A stretch of DNA of 64,000 nt from Saccharomonospora glauca K62 (lineage in GTDB: Bacteria; Actinomycetota; Actinomycetes; Mycobacteriales; Pseudonocardiaceae). Positions 37,052-47,575 of the stretch are shown here, in pieces (the stretch's first letter is position 1; every line of letters starts with the position of its first letter). Below the pieces are notes generated by a model. The model was given only the letters and a program-made list of their open reading frames with translations, was not told where the DNA came from and did no database searches. A program made the translations under genes and the position numbers. Location: positions 1,289,568-1,353,567 of the forward strand of contig NZ_CM001484.1 in NCBI RefSeq assembly GCF_000243395.2, in the 5' to 3' direction.

Positions 37052-37657
37052 GTGACGCAGCACATGCCCGAGGGGCGGACCGGCACTGCCGGGCTCAACT
37101 TGACCGACTCGGTGTACGAGCGGTTGCTCCAGGAGCGCATCGTCGTGCTCGGGTCCGAGGTGAACGACGAGGTCGCCAACCGCATCACCGCGCAGCTGTT
37201 GCTGCTGGCCGCGGAGGACCCCCAGGCGGACATCCGCTTCTACATCAACTCGCCGGGCGGGTCGGTCACCGCCGGCTTCGCCATCTACGACACCATGCAG
37301 CTCATCGAGCCCGACGTCGCCACCTACGCGATGGGGCTCGCGGCGTCGATGGGACAGTTCCTCCTGTCGTCGGGGACGCCGGGCAAGCGCTATGCCTTGC
37401 AGCACGCGCGCATCCTCATGCACCAGCCGTCGGCGGGTATCGGTGGTACGGCCTCCGACATCGCCATCCAGGCCGAGGTGTTCAGCAAGTGGAAGCACGA
37501 GCTCGCGCGGATCACCGCCGAGCAGACCGGTCAGACCGTGGAACAGATCCTTGCCGACAGTGACCGCGACCGGTGGTTCACGGCGGCCGAGGCCAAGGAC
37601 TACGGCTTCGTCGACCAAGTGCTCACCCGTGAGAACCCGACCCCGAACGCGAACTGA
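37052..37657 (+). CDS. clpP1: ATP-dependent Clp protease proteolytic subunit 1
   Basis: A 201-residue serine protease subunit of the ClpP1P2 tetradecamer. Catalytic Ser99 (GLAASMGQF) and His124 (ILMHQPSAG) are clear, with an Asp later in the sequence; [11 protein letters not shown] is the substrate-binding strand. The first ~15 residues may be a propeptide removed on maturation. The GTG at 37052 and the ATG at 37064 are both possible starts. It lies 21 bp upstream of clpP2, so the two form one operon. Confidence 0.95.
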   Translation: MTQHMPEGRTGTAGLNLTDSVYERLLQERIVVLGSEVNDEVANRITAQLLLLAAEDPQADIRFYINSPGGSVTAGFAIYDTMQLIEPDVATYAMGLAASMGQFLLSSGTPGKRYALQHARILMHQPSAGIGGTASDIAIQAEVFSKWKHELARITAEQTGQTVEQILADSDRDRWFTAAEAKDYGFVDQVLTRENPTPNAN

Positions 37658-37678
37658 CCGGGCAGGGTAGGAGAAGAA

Positions 37679-38308
37679 ATGATGAACGGTTTCCAGCTTC
37701 CGCAGTCTCGGTACATCCTGCCCTCGTACGTGGAGCGCACCAGCTACGGGATGAAGGAGTCGAACCCGTACAACAAGCTCTACGAAGAGCGGCAGATCAT
37801 GCTGGGTGTGCAGGTTGACGACGCGTCGGCCAACGACGTGATGGCCCAGCTGCTGCACCTCGAACACGAGGACCCGGATCGCGACATCATCCTGTACATC
37901 AACTCGCCGGGCGGTTCCTTCACAGCGCTGATGGCGATCTACGACACCATGCAGTACGTCCGTCCGGACATCCAGACCGTGTGCCTCGGTCAGGCCGCGT
38001 CCGCGGCGGCGGTGCTGCTGGCGGCGGGCACGAAGGGCAAGCGGCTCGCGCTGCCCAACTCGCGCGTGCTGATCCACCAGCCCGCTACCGAGGGCACCTA
38101 CGGGCAGGTGTCGGACCTGGAGATCCAGGCCGCCGAGATCCAGCGGGTGCGTCGCCTGATGGAGAACACCCTGGCGAAGCACACGAACAAGTCGCCGGAG
38201 GAGGTCCGGGCCGACATCGAGCGTGACAAGATCCTCACGCCCGAGGAGGCCAAGGAGTACGGCATCATCGACCAGGTGCTGGAGTACCGCAAGGCGTCGC
38301 AGAGCTGA
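37679..38308 (+). CDS. clpP2: ATP-dependent Clp protease proteolytic subunit 2
   Basis: A 209-residue paralogue forming the second heptameric ring. Catalytic Ser108 (GQAASAAAV) and His133 ([10 protein letters not shown]) are present. It is followed by a GGAG-preceded ATG pair at 37679/37682. The N-terminus is longer than in E. coli ClpP, as in other actinobacterial ClpP2 subunits. ClpX and ClpC dock on this ring in actinobacteria; that is family knowledge. Confidence 0.95.
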   Translation: MMNGFQLPQSRYILPSYVERTSYGMKESNPYNKLYEERQIMLGVQVDDASANDVMAQLLHLEHEDPDRDIILYINSPGGSFTALMAIYDTMQYVRPDIQTVCLGQAASAAAVLLAAGTKGKRLALPNSRVLIHQPATEGTYGQVSDLEIQAAEIQRVRRLMENTLAKHTNKSPEEVRADIERDKILTPEEAKEYGIIDQVLEYRKASQS

Positions 38309-38320
38309 TGGTGGTAGGTG

Positions 38321-38366
38321 AACGGGCGGCGTGTCGGTGTTCGCGACGACGGGCCGCCGCCCGTTT
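38321..38366 (+). terminator. Terminator after clpP2
   Basis: Arms 38321-38331 and 38355-38365 pair over 11 bp with a long loop and a trailing T-tract. Confidence 0.65.
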
Positions 38367-38373
38367 CCCGCAC

Positions 38374-38379
38374 TAGGCT
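38374..38379 (+). promoter_or_regulatory. -10 box upstream of clpX
   Basis: TAGGCT follows the clpP2 terminator, so clpX has its own promoter with a leader of ~115 nt. Confidence 0.4.
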
Positions 38380-38498
38380 GGACGTGCTGTGCGCCCGATC
38401 GCTGGTAATTCTCCCGCCGGGCGCGCGGGGCGGGTACCGTCAGTGGCAACGCACGACAGAGGTGTCATCGACACCGGGAGGGGACGAGGTCAGCGGTC

Positions 38499-39788
<1,290 letters not shown>

Positions 39789-39800
39789 GAGGCTGACCGC

Positions 39801-39806
39801 TACTCT
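39801..39806 (+). promoter_or_regulatory. -10 box of a leaderless membrane-protein transcript
   Basis: TACTCT lies 8 nt before the ATG at 39815, with no ribosome binding site between. Confidence 0.45.
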
Positions 39807-39814
39807 CTGCACTC

Positions 39815-40168
39815 ATGACAGTTACACCGCCGAAGTCTCCGCTCGTGCCCGGTGGCGACCGGGATGTCGACTTCGACGAACTGGCTCACAAACTCGTCGT
39901 GGTCGCCGGGCTGCGTCGTCCCGGCGTGCACCTGGGCCTCGTCGTCACGCTCGGCGTCCTGACCGTCGTCTGCCTCCTGGCCACCGTCACGCGTGCCTCC
40001 GCGGCACCTCTCATCCCGCTGGTGGGTCTCGCGATCGCGGCGTTCGTCGCCCGGCGGGCCCGGACGGTGGAGACCGACCGGCAGCTCGTGACGCACCTGG
40101 CGGGATACGCCGTCGCCGTCGCGGTCTCCCTCTGGTCCATGTCCTACGTCGCCCGGACCTTCTTCTGA
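39815..40168 (+). CDS. Small membrane protein, unknown function
   Basis: A 117-residue protein with a hydrophilic N-terminus and three predicted transmembrane helices (residues ~38-58, ~63-80 and ~95-112). Basic residues RRAR lie between the second and third. The transcript is probably leaderless, from the -10 box. It lies 27 bp after clpX; no family recognised. Confidence 0.6.
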   Translation: MTVTPPKSPLVPGGDRDVDFDELAHKLVVVAGLRRPGVHLGLVVTLGVLTVVCLLATVTRASAAPLIPLVGLAIAAFVARRARTVETDRQLVTHLAGYAVAVAVSLWSMSYVARTFF

Positions 40169-40227
40169 GGTTTATTCACACTCGCCGCCGGATAACCCAG
40201 TCGAGTTAAGAATGTGACGACAGGAAA

Positions 40228-41172
40228 ATGACGGTGGCGACAGGTTTACGTGCGGTCGAGGGGACGTTTTCCCATCGAGCGCTCTTCTACTGGGACGAGG
40301 CCGGCTACGTGTCGAGCACGGTGCGGTTCGTCCTGGACGGCCTGGCCGCCGGTGAGGCCGTGGCGGTAGCGGTTCCCGCTCGTTGGCTACGGCGGCTGGA
40401 GGACGCGCTCGGTCCCGCCGCCGCGCAAGTGGCGCTGATCGACATTCAGGAGTCCGGCCGCAATCCCGCCCGGATCATCCCGGAGTTCCACGCCTTCCTC
40501 GACGAGCACGCACCGGGATCCGTGAGGGTCGTCGGCGAGCCCGTGTGGCCCGGACGCTCCGAGGAGGAGTACCCGGCGTGCGTGCAGCACGAGGCGATGG
40601 TGAACCTGACGTTCGCCCATCGTCGGGTGACGTTCCTGTGCCCCTACGACGTGGGAGCCCTCGGGCCCGAGGTGGTGCGGGACGCCGAGACCACGCACCC
40701 GTTGCTCGCGGAGGCCGACACCGACCGGGTGCGACCGAGCCCACGCTACTCACCCGAGCTGGCGTACGACCGCTATAACGAGCCGTTGTCGGCCCCACCG
40801 GAGGCGTTCGTGGTGCCGTTCGACGTCGAGACCTTGTCGAAGGCACGTCGTGTCGCCGCGGAGTTCGCCGCTCGCGCGGGCATCGCGGAGGATCGGCTCG
40901 CCGACGTCATGCTCGCCGTGGGGGAGATCTGCGCCAACAGCGTGCAGCACGGAGGCGGCCGTGGCGAGCTCGCGGTGTGGACGACCGACGACGGGGTGGT
41001 CTGCCAGGTCACGGACCAGGGAAGGTTCACCGAGCGACTCGCCGGGTGCGTCCCGGTGTCGCCGTACCAGCAGGGCGGGCGGGGGCTGCTGCTGGTGAAC
41101 AAGGTCGCCGACCTGGTCCGGACCTACACCGCTCCCGACGGGCTGACCACGCACATCCACGTGTGCCGGTGA
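40228..41172 (+). CDS. MEDS-domain anti-sigma-like ATPase regulator
   Basis: A 314-residue cytosolic regulator. Residues ~15-180 are a MEDS (methanogen/methylotroph DcmR sensory) domain: FSHRALFYWDEAGYVSS and VTFLCPYDVGAL. Residues ~205-310 form a GHKL ATPase of the RsbW/anti-sigma type, with AVGEICANSVQHGGG as the N-box and GGRGLLLVNKVADLV as the G-box. Such proteins usually control sigma-B-like factors or anti-sigma antagonists. No partner sigma gene is in the window. Confidence 0.8.
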   Translation: MTVATGLRAVEGTFSHRALFYWDEAGYVSSTVRFVLDGLAAGEAVAVAVPARWLRRLEDALGPAAAQVALIDIQESGRNPARIIPEFHAFLDEHAPGSVRVVGEPVWPGRSEEEYPACVQHEAMVNLTFAHRRVTFLCPYDVGALGPEVVRDAETTHPLLAEADTDRVRPSPRYSPELAYDRYNEPLSAPPEAFVVPFDVETLSKARRVAAEFAARAGIAEDRLADVMLAVGEICANSVQHGGGRGELAVWTTDDGVVCQVTDQGRFTERLAGCVPVSPYQQGGRGLLLVNKVADLVRTYTAPDGLTTHIHVCR

Positions 41173-41179
41173 ACACCGG

Positions 41180-42061
41180 CTAGACCAGCCGTCGCGAGGA
41201 GCGCGGAGCGTGCCGTCCGAGGAAGCGCAGCAGACCCGGCACGGTGGTGCGGAAGTACGAACCGGTGTGTCTGCCCGGATCGATGTCGACGACCTCGGGA
41301 TCGGCCAGGCGGACGAACGCCCGTACCCCGTCGATGAAGGGATCCTTGTCACCGCACCAGATGCCCGTGGGGATGCCGCGCGTGGCCGCGACGTTCACCA
41401 GCGGGTCCATGGAACGCCACTCCGCCCTGCTGCGCCAGGCCTCGCGTTTGCGCATCTTCTGCCAGGACATGAAGGCGGGGGCGATGGCGCCGACGGCTCG
41501 GACGGGTTGCCGTCGTTCGGACCGGCGTCGGGCGTAGAGCAGGGCCCCGAAACCGCCCATCGACGTGCCCACCGCGGCGAACGGAAGCCCGCGCCGGTCG
41601 GCCAGGCCGTGTTCCCGCAGCCAGGTGGGAACCTCTTCCAACAGCATGGCCATGGGATCGTCCCCACGGTGGTATTCGTGCCAGTAGGTGTTTCCTCCGT
41701 CCACGGCGACGAATCCGAACGGGGGGATTCGACCGTCGCTCACGGCCGCGGCGAGTTCGGGCGTCAGGCCGGGTGGGCCCGCGTTGCGGGCGCTGCCGTT
41801 GCGGCCGTGCAACAACAACACCATCGGCAGACCGGGGGGAGGCTGTTGCCGGGGTAGCTTGTAGACGACCTCGACGTGCTCGCCCCGGTGCCGCGAGTAG
41901 CGCTTCTCGGCAAACACCGCGCCGCCGAGGCGCAACGAGCCGGCCGCCGACGAGGCCCCGCACAACGAGGTGACCCCGAGCGTGGCGCAGGCGGTGGTAC
42001 CCAGGAGGACAGTTCGTCTGCTGAGCCGGTGATGTCCCTCGTCCGTCCTCAACACCCGCAC
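41180..42061 (-). CDS. Tat-exported alpha/beta-hydrolase esterase
   Basis: A 293-residue exported esterase-like protein. SRRTVLLGTTACATLGVTSL near residue 14 is a twin-arginine signal peptide. The nucleophile elbow is GTSMGGFGAL near residue 165, the oxyanion loop is in VLLLHGRNGSA and the acid/His residues are near the end (GRHTGSYF). The fold resembles the Ag85/esterase D group, though no mycolyltransferase-specific motif is seen. The GTG start is uncertain. It is convergent with the MEDS gene, 8 bp apart. Confidence 0.8.
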   Translation of the reverse strand: MRVLRTDEGHHRLSRRTVLLGTTACATLGVTSLCGASSAAGSLRLGGAVFAEKRYSRHRGEHVEVVYKLPRQQPPPGLPMVLLLHGRNGSARNAGPPGLTPELAAAVSDGRIPPFGFVAVDGGNTYWHEYHRGDDPMAMLLEEVPTWLREHGLADRRGLPFAAVGTSMGGFGALLYARRRSERRQPVRAVGAIAPAFMSWQKMRKREAWRSRAEWRSMDPLVNVAATRGIPTGIWCGDKDPFIDGVRAFVRLADPEVVDIDPGRHTGSYFRTTVPGLLRFLGRHAPRSSRRLV

Positions 42062-42101
42062 CCCCAGAGCTGTGTCGTGGTTCTGCGAGACCGGTCCGTC
42101 C

Positions 42102-42920
42102 TTATGCGATTCCGGTGCCGGTGTACACGTTCATGCTTTTCCCGCGCAGGAAGCCGATCAGTGTCATGCCGTGGTCCTCGGCCAGCTCGACGGCCAGCGA
42201 GGAGGGAGCGGACACCGCGGCGACGAGGGAGATACCCGCCATCGCGGCTTTCTGAACCAGTTCGAACGCGGCTCGTCCCGACAGCAGCAGGCCGAGGTCG
42301 CGGGCGGGAATCCGGTCCTGTTGCAGGGCCCAGCCGAGGACCTTGTCCACCGCGTTGTGCCTGCCGACGTCCTCGCGCACCACGAGCAGGGCGCCGTCCG
42401 CGGTGAACAGTGCCGCCCCGTGCAGCCCTCCGGTGGCGGCGAACACCCGCTGCCGTTCCCGAAGCGCGTCGGGCAGCGTGGCCAGCACCTCGGCGCTGAT
42501 CGTGAACGGGGTGTCCGTCGGAGGGAAACGGCTCTTCAGTCGCACGGCGTCCAGCGCCGCCTTTCCGCACACCCCGCACGACGACGTGGTGTAGAAGTTG
42601 CGCTGCACGCCGACGTCGGGCATCGGCACGCCCTCCGCGAGCCGCAGGTCCAACACGTTGTACGTGTTGCGTCCCGAGCCGTCCACGCTGTCGCAGTACC
42701 GCGCCAGCGCGACGTCCTCCCGGTGACCGATGACACCCTCGGACAGCAGGAAGCCGTGGGCGAGTTCGATGTCGTGCCCCGGTGTGCGCATGGTGACCGC
42801 GAGTGGGGTGCCGCAGAGACGGATCTCCAGTGGTTCCTCGCCCACCAGGGTGTCCGGTCCGCGTCGTTCCCCGTGGGGCGTCAGCTTGCGCACGGGCCTG
42901 CGAACGGTTACTCGGCCCAT
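42102..42920 (-). CDS. fdhD: FdhD sulfurtransferase for formate dehydrogenase
   Basis: A 272-residue protein that passes sulfur from IscS to the molybdenum cofactor for formate dehydrogenase. The catalytic loop [14 protein letters not shown] near residue 115 has both Cys. [20 protein letters not shown] near residue 190 and [16 protein letters not shown] near residue 230 are typical. The ATG has GAGGA about 10 nt upstream; GTGs at 42926 and 42929 are possible. No formate dehydrogenase gene is in the window. Confidence 0.92.
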   Translation of the reverse strand: MGRVTVRRPVRKLTPHGERRGPDTLVGEEPLEIRLCGTPLAVTMRTPGHDIELAHGFLLSEGVIGHREDVALARYCDSVDGSGRNTYNVLDLRLAEGVPMPDVGVQRNFYTTSSCGVCGKAALDAVRLKSRFPPTDTPFTISAEVLATLPDALRERQRVFAATGGLHGAALFTADGALLVVREDVGRHNAVDKVLGWALQQDRIPARDLGLLLSGRAAFELVQKAAMAGISLVAAVSAPSSLAVELAEDHGMTLIGFLRGKSMNVYTGTGIA

Positions 42921-43083
42921 CGGCACCACTTCCTCGCCTCGCGCGAACCGGATCGGCGATTCCCATGATGACGGGTTTCGCGACGGGTTCGCATGTGCGG
43001 AAAGTGGCTTCGGGCCGTCACGTTCCGGGGCGCGTCACCGCGGCGGCGTCATGGTGAGTGATGCGCGTAAATGATCTTGTCCG

Positions 43084-43089
43084 TAGGCT
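43084..43089 (+). promoter_or_regulatory. -10 box of a leaderless GPP34-gene transcript
   Basis: TAGGCT lies 7 nt before the ATG at 43097, and no ribosome binding site precedes it. Confidence 0.45.
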
Positions 43090-43096
43090 TACGACC

Positions 43097-43768
43097 ATGT
43101 TGATCGCCGAGGATCTGCTGTTGCTGGCGTACGACGACGAGAAGGGCAAGCCGGTGGGGGTGATCTCCCACCTGGAGCACTCGCTGGCCGGTGCTCTGCT
43201 GGTCGAACTCGCCCTGCTGGATCGGGTGGACGTCACGGAGGAAGGTGACGAGCGTGGACCGGGCCGTATCGTCGTCAAGGACAGCAGCGCGACCGGCCTC
43301 GGCCCCCTCGACGAGGCCTTGGAACGGCTGGCCGAGTTGGAGGGGAAGAAACCCAAGGACGTGCTGGACCCGCTGACGAAGGGCGGGTTGACCACCAAAC
43401 TGCTCGACGGGCTCGCCGAACGCGGCATCCTCCGGCGGGAGAACGGCAAGGTGTTGGGCCTTTTCCCGACGACCCGCTGGCCCGCCGAGGACTCACGGCA
43501 CGAGGAGGACCTCAAGGCCGGGCTGCGGCGCGTGCTGGTGGACGGTGAGCGGCCCGACGAGCGGATGGCGGCCCTGATCGCCCTGCTGGCCACCACCGTG
43601 GACGTCAAGCACGTGGTGGGCAAGGAGCACGCCCTCCAGGCCGCGCGCAGGGCGAAGGAGATCGCGGAGGGCAACTGGGCCGGTGATGCCCTGCGTCGCG
43701 CCGCCGAGGAGATCATCATGGCCGCGGTGTTCGTGCCGACCGTCATCATGGCGGTGACGACGTCCTGA
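43097..43768 (+). CDS. GPP34 (GOLPH3-like) family protein
   Basis: A 223-residue protein. MLIAEDLLLLAYDDEKGKP at the N-terminus and the following HLEHSLAGALLVELALLDRV match the GPP34 family, bacterial relatives of Golgi phosphoprotein 3. In eukaryotes these bind phosphatidylinositol 4-phosphate. The actinobacterial function is unknown. The C-terminus is helical and ends in a hydrophobic segment (AAVFVPTVIMAV). The ATG at 43097 was chosen because the -10 box excludes the one at 43058. Confidence 0.8.
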   Translation: MLIAEDLLLLAYDDEKGKPVGVISHLEHSLAGALLVELALLDRVDVTEEGDERGPGRIVVKDSSATGLGPLDEALERLAELEGKKPKDVLDPLTKGGLTTKLLDGLAERGILRRENGKVLGLFPTTRWPAEDSRHEEDLKAGLRRVLVDGERPDERMAALIALLATTVDVKHVVGKEHALQAARRAKEIAEGNWAGDALRRAAEEIIMAAVFVPTVIMAVTTS

Positions 43769-43832
43769 CCGGTTCCGCCGCGCTCCGCGGGCGCGGGGTG
43801 AGAGCCGGTGGTAATCGGATTGAGGACGTTCG

Positions 43833-43838
43833 TAGACT
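43833..43838 (+). promoter_or_regulatory. -10 box of a leaderless valS transcript
   Basis: TAGACT lies 8 nt before the GTG at 43847. Confidence 0.5.
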
Positions 43839-43846
43839 TACTCATC

Positions 43847-46486
43847 GTGACGGAAAGCGCAGCCAGTACCCCCGACTTGCCCAACGCCTGGAATCCGGCC
43901 GAGGAAGAGGCCGCCATCTATGAGCGGTGGGTATCGGCTGGCTATTTCGAGGCCGACGCGGAGTCGGACAAGCCGCCGTTCACCATCGTGCTCCCGCCGC
44001 CCAATGTCACGGGCAGCCTGCACATGGGGCACGCGCTCAACCACACGCTCATGGACGCCATGAGCCGCCGTCGGCGCATGCAGGGCTACGAGGTGCTCTG
44101 GCTGCCGGGCATGGACCACGCGGGCATCGCGACGCAGAACGTCGTGGAGCGCGAGCTCGGCAAGGAGGGGCTGTCCCGCCACGACCTGGGGCGGGAACGC
44201 TTCGTCGAGCGCGTCTGGGAGTGGAAGGCCGAGTACGGCGGCAAGATCCTCGGCCAGATGAAGCGGCTCGGCGACGGCGTGGACTGGTCGCGCGAGCGCT
44301 TCACGATGGACGAGGGTCTCTCGCGGGCCGTCCAGACGATGTTCAAGCGGCTCTACGACGATGGCCTGGTGTACCGCGCCGAGCGCATCATCAACTGGTG
44401 CCCGCGCTGCATGACGGCGTTGTCGGACATCGAGGTCGACCACTCGGACGACGAGGGCGAGCTCGTCTCCATCCGCTACGGCGACGGCGACAACTCGATC
44501 GTGGTGGCCACCACGCGGGCCGAGACGATGCTCGGTGACACGGCCGTGGCGGTGCACCCGGATGACGAGCGTTACGCCCACCTCGTGGGCACCGAGGTGG
44601 AGCTGCCGCTGACCGGCCGCCGTATCCCGATCGTCGCCGACGCCCACGTGGACCCGGAGTTCGGTACGGGCGCGGTCAAGGTGACGCCCGCACACGACCC
44701 CAACGACTTCGAGATCGGCAAACGGCACGACCTGCCCATGCCGACGATCATGGACGAGCGCGGCGTGATCACCGAACACGGTCCGTTCCAGGGCATGGAC
44801 CGCTTCGAGGCGCGCCCCGCGATCGTGGCGGCGCTGCGTGAGCAGGGCCGCATCGTGGCCGAGAAGCGCCCCTACGTCCACGCGGTGGGCCACTGCTCCC
44901 GCTGTGACACGGTGGTGGAGCCGCGGCTGTCGCTGCAGTGGTGGGTGAAGGTCGAGCCGTTGGCGAAGGCGGCGGGCGACGCCGTGCGCGACGGCCGCGT
45001 GAAGATCCACCCGCCGGAGCTGGCGAAGCGTTACTTCGACTGGGTCGACGACATGCACGACTGGACCATCTCGCGCCAGTTGTGGTGGGGCCACCGCATC
45101 CCCGTCTGGTACGGCCCCAACGGCGAGACGGTGTGCGTGGGCCCCGACGAGGAGCCGCCGAGCGGCGAGGGGTGGACGCAGGACGAGGACGTGCTCGACA
45201 CGTGGTTTTCGTCGGGCCTGTGGCCGATGTCCACGATGGGCTGGCCGGAGGCGACCGCCGACCTGGCGAAGTTCTACCCGACCAGCGTGTTGTCGACCGG
45301 CTACGACATCCTGTTCTTCTGGGTCGCCCGGATGATGATGTTCGGCCTGTACGGCATGCGGGACAACGGCCCGGAGCGTTCGATCCCGTTCGAGCACATC
45401 TACCTGCACGGGCTGATCCGCGACGCCCAGGGCAAGAAGATGTCGAAGTCGCGCGGCAACGTCATCGACCCGCTCGACTGGATGGACCGGTTCGGTGCCG
45501 ACGCCACGCGCTTCACCCTGGCCAGGGGAGCCAATCCGGGTGCCGACATGGCGCTGGCGGAGGAGTGGGCCGCGGGCTCCCGTAACTTCTGCACGAAGTT
45601 GTGGAACGCCACGCGGTTCGCGTTGTCCAACGGCGCCACCGTGGCGACCCCCGTGCCGGACGCGAGCGAGCTGACCGAGGCCGACCGCTGGATCCTCGGC
45701 AGGCTCTCCACCGTCGTGTCCGAGGTGGACGCCCACATGGAGCAGTTCCAGTTCGCCAAGGCGACGAACGTGCTCTACCACTTCACGTGGGACGAGTTCT
45801 GCGACTGGTATCTGGAACTGGCGAAGGTGCAGCTTGCCGGTGAGCACGCCGACGGCACGCGGGCGGTGCTCGGCCACGTGCTCGACGTGGTGCTGCGACT
45901 GCTGCACCCGTTCATCCCGTTCATCACCGAGAAGCTGTGGACCACGCTCACGGGCGGCGAGTCGCTCGTGGTGGCGGAATGGCCGGTCGGCGAGAAGTGG
46001 ACCCACCGGGTCGATCCCGAGGCGGACGCGCGGATCGCGGACGTGCAGAAGCTCGTCACGGAGGTGCGGCGGTTCCGCTCCGACCAGGGGCTCAAGCCCG
46101 GTCAGCGGGTCGCGACGCGGTTGTCCGGCGAGGGCTTCGCGGTCGTCGCGGGACACGAGGCCGCCGTGCGTGCCCTGGCCCGCTTGAGCGAGCCGGGTGA
46201 CGGTTTCTCGGCGACGGCGTCCCTGGAGGTCTCGTTGTCGGGCGGCATGGCGACGGTGGAGGTCGACACCTCCGGTGCCATCGACGTCGCGGCCGAGCGT
46301 AAGCGGCTGGAGAAGGACCTGGCCGCCGCGCAGAAGGAGCTGAAGCAGACCGAGGCCAAGCTCGGCAACCAGGCCTTCCTGGAGAAGGCGCCCGCCGCGG
46401 TGGTGGAGAAGATCCGCACCCGTCGGGACGTGGCCGCCGCCGACATCGAGCGCATCACGGCCCGGTTGGAACAGCTCGGTTCCTGA
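43847..46486 (+). CDS. valS: Valyl-tRNA synthetase
   Basis: Charges tRNA-Val. The 879-residue class I enzyme has HMGH near residue 59 (the HIGH motif) and KKMSKSRGN near residue 530. The editing (CP1) domain is inserted between them with [10 protein letters not shown] near residue 225, and the C-terminal ~75 residues form the tRNA-binding coiled coil ([18 protein letters not shown]). The GTG at 43847 was chosen over an ATG at 43808 because the latter lies upstream of the -10 box. Upstream of folC, as in Rv2448c-Rv2447c, although 11 kb has been inserted. Confidence 0.96.
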   Translation: MTESAASTPDLPNAWNPAEEEAAIYERWVSAGYFEADAESDKPPFTIVLPPPNVTGSLHMGHALNHTLMDAMSRRRRMQGYEVLWLPGMDHAGIATQNVVERELGKEGLSRHDLGRERFVERVWEWKAEYGGKILGQMKRLGDGVDWSRERFTMDEGLSRAVQTMFKRLYDDGLVYRAERIINWCPRCMTALSDIEVDHSDDEGELVSIRYGDGDNSIVVATTRAETMLGDTAVAVHPDDERYAHLVGTEVELPLTGRRIPIVADAHVDPEFGTGAVKVTPAHDPNDFEIGKRHDLPMPTIMDERGVITEHGPFQGMDRFEARPAIVAALREQGRIVAEKRPYVHAVGHCSRCDTVVEPRLSLQWWVKVEPLAKAAGDAVRDGRVKIHPPELAKRYFDWVDDMHDWTISRQLWWGHRIPVWYGPNGETVCVGPDEEPPSGEGWTQDEDVLDTWFSSGLWPMSTMGWPEATADLAKFYPTSVLSTGYDILFFWVARMMMFGLYGMRDNGPERSIPFEHIYLHGLIRDAQGKKMSKSRGNVIDPLDWMDRFGADATRFTLARGANPGADMALAEEWAAGSRNFCTKLWNATRFALSNGATVATPVPDASELTEADRWILGRLSTVVSEVDAHMEQFQFAKATNVLYHFTWDEFCDWYLELAKVQLAGEHADGTRAVLGHVLDVVLRLLHPFIPFITEKLWTTLTGGESLVVAEWPVGEKWTHRVDPEADARIADVQKLVTEVRRFRSDQGLKPGQRVATRLSGEGFAVVAGHEAAVRALARLSEPGDGFSATASLEVSLSGGMATVEVDTSGAIDVAAERKRLEKDLAAAQKELKQTEAKLGNQAFLEKAPAAVVEKIRTRRDVAAADIERITARLEQLGS

Positions 46487-46491
46487 CGTCC

Positions 46492-46519
46492 GGTGGTGGC
46501 GGCCCGTGCCGTCACCACC
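46492..46519. terminator. Bidirectional terminator between valS and lipase gene
   Basis: Arms 46492-46503 and 46508-46519 pair over 12 bp with one G-U and a 4-nt loop. It overlaps the lipase stop. Confidence 0.75.
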
Positions 46520-47414
46520 CGTTGGCCGCGAGGTGGTCGAGGATGACCTCGGCGACGCCTTCCATGCCCCAGCGGTTCGGGTGGTAGTTCGCCGCGCCGA
46601 TCAGGTTGATGTGCTGGCCCTGGATCCAGGCGTGGTCGGCGCACGCGTCGTGGCCGAGGGACGCCGGGTAGGTGTCGATGAACGTCGTCGTGCCGTTGTT
46701 CGCCGCCGCGGTGGCGAGGGCGGCGTTGAGGGTTTCCTCGATGTCGTTCAGCCAGACGTAGTCGCCGTCGGCGAACGGCAGGATGTCCGGGCACGTCCCG
46801 CTCGGCGGGGCGATGCGCGGGTAGCCGATGAGCAGGATCGTGGCCTCGGGTGACCGCTGTCGGACACCGTCGAGCACGGCTTCGACGTCCTGCTGCGTCT
46901 CGGCGATGGCGGCCTTCAAGGTGTCCACACCGTCGACGGTGAAGTGTTCCCGGCACGGGCTGCCGGTCGGATCGGTGTCGCGCAGGCCGGGGCAGGTGCT
47001 GATGACGCTGCCGAACACGCCGTAGTTGTTGCCGCCGATGCCGATGGTGACCAGCTCGGTGTCGGGTCGCAGGGCGTCGAACTGGGGTGGGTTGTATCCC
47101 AGCGTGACCTCCTGCCGCTGCGTCATGTCGTTCGTGTCGGCCCCCGCGCAACTGACGTCGGTGAGCACGGTGCGGCCGAGCCTGCCGGCGACGATGGACG
47201 GGTAGTTCTGAGTGGACCGCAGACAGCCCAGGGGATCGAGCCTCTGGAAGGGAATCAGTGGTCCGGAGGTGTACGAGTCGCCGAGCGCGACGTAATGTAC
47301 CCAGCCGCGCGACTCCCGGGGCGCGGCCGCCGCGGTGGCCGGTAGCAGGGTCAGGGTGAGCAACGAGGTGATCACGGACACGAGGACGGCGACCAGGCTC
47401 CGGCGGCTGCGCAT
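46512..47414 (-). CDS. Secreted SGNH/GDSL lipase-like hydrolase
   Basis: A 300-residue secreted hydrolase. Residues 1-31 are a signal peptide. The SGNH blocks are clear: ALGDSYTSGP near residue 44 (nucleophile Ser), the Gly in SCAGADTND, IGIGGNNYG near residue 126 (Asn) and NYHPNRWGM near residue 282 (His). The six or more Cys residues suggest disulfides, as in Streptomyces SGNH lipases. It probably cleaves lipid or acetyl esters outside the cell. Confidence 0.88.
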   Translation of the reverse strand: MRSRRSLVAVLVSVITSLLTLTLLPATAAAAPRESRGWVHYVALGDSYTSGPLIPFQRLDPLGCLRSTQNYPSIVAGRLGRTVLTDVSCAGADTNDMTQRQEVTLGYNPPQFDALRPDTELVTIGIGGNNYGVFGSVISTCPGLRDTDPTGSPCREHFTVDGVDTLKAAIAETQQDVEAVLDGVRQRSPEATILLIGYPRIAPPSGTCPDILPFADGDYVWLNDIEETLNAALATAAANNGTTTFIDTYPASLGHDACADHAWIQGQHINLIGAANYHPNRWGMEGVAEVILDHLAANGW

Positions 47415-47530
47415 GCCCTAGTTCTATCTGCTCGCACCGACGGGTGGATCTTCCGAACGGGTGAGATTTGCGGATTGTGGCACCCATTGTTGGGTGTGCT
47501 GTGCGCGTGCTTAGGTGTTGCAAGTCATAA

Positions 47531-47553
47531 CTTTTGTTTGACATACACAAAAG
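47531..47553. promoter_or_regulatory. Sugar-operon operator
   Basis: CTTTTGT (47531-47537) and ACAAAAG (47547-47553) are perfect inverted arms separated by 9 bp. They cover the -35 box, as expected for a LacI- or ROK-type repressor site. The regulator gene is not in the window. Confidence 0.6.
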
Positions 47554-47567
47554 CCCGACACTATTGT
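47538..47567 (+). promoter_or_regulatory. Sugar-operon promoter
   Basis: TTGACA and TATTGT are 18 bp apart. The -10 ends 8 nt before the ATG at 47576, so the transcript is probably leaderless. Confidence 0.7.
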
Positions 47568-47575
47568 GCCCAGTC

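Noticed and set aside
35474-38449. Minus-strand open frame of ~990 codons across tig and clpP genes
   Set aside because: The plus strand carries unmistakable tig, clpP1 and clpP2; the antisense product is Leu/Val/His-rich without domains.
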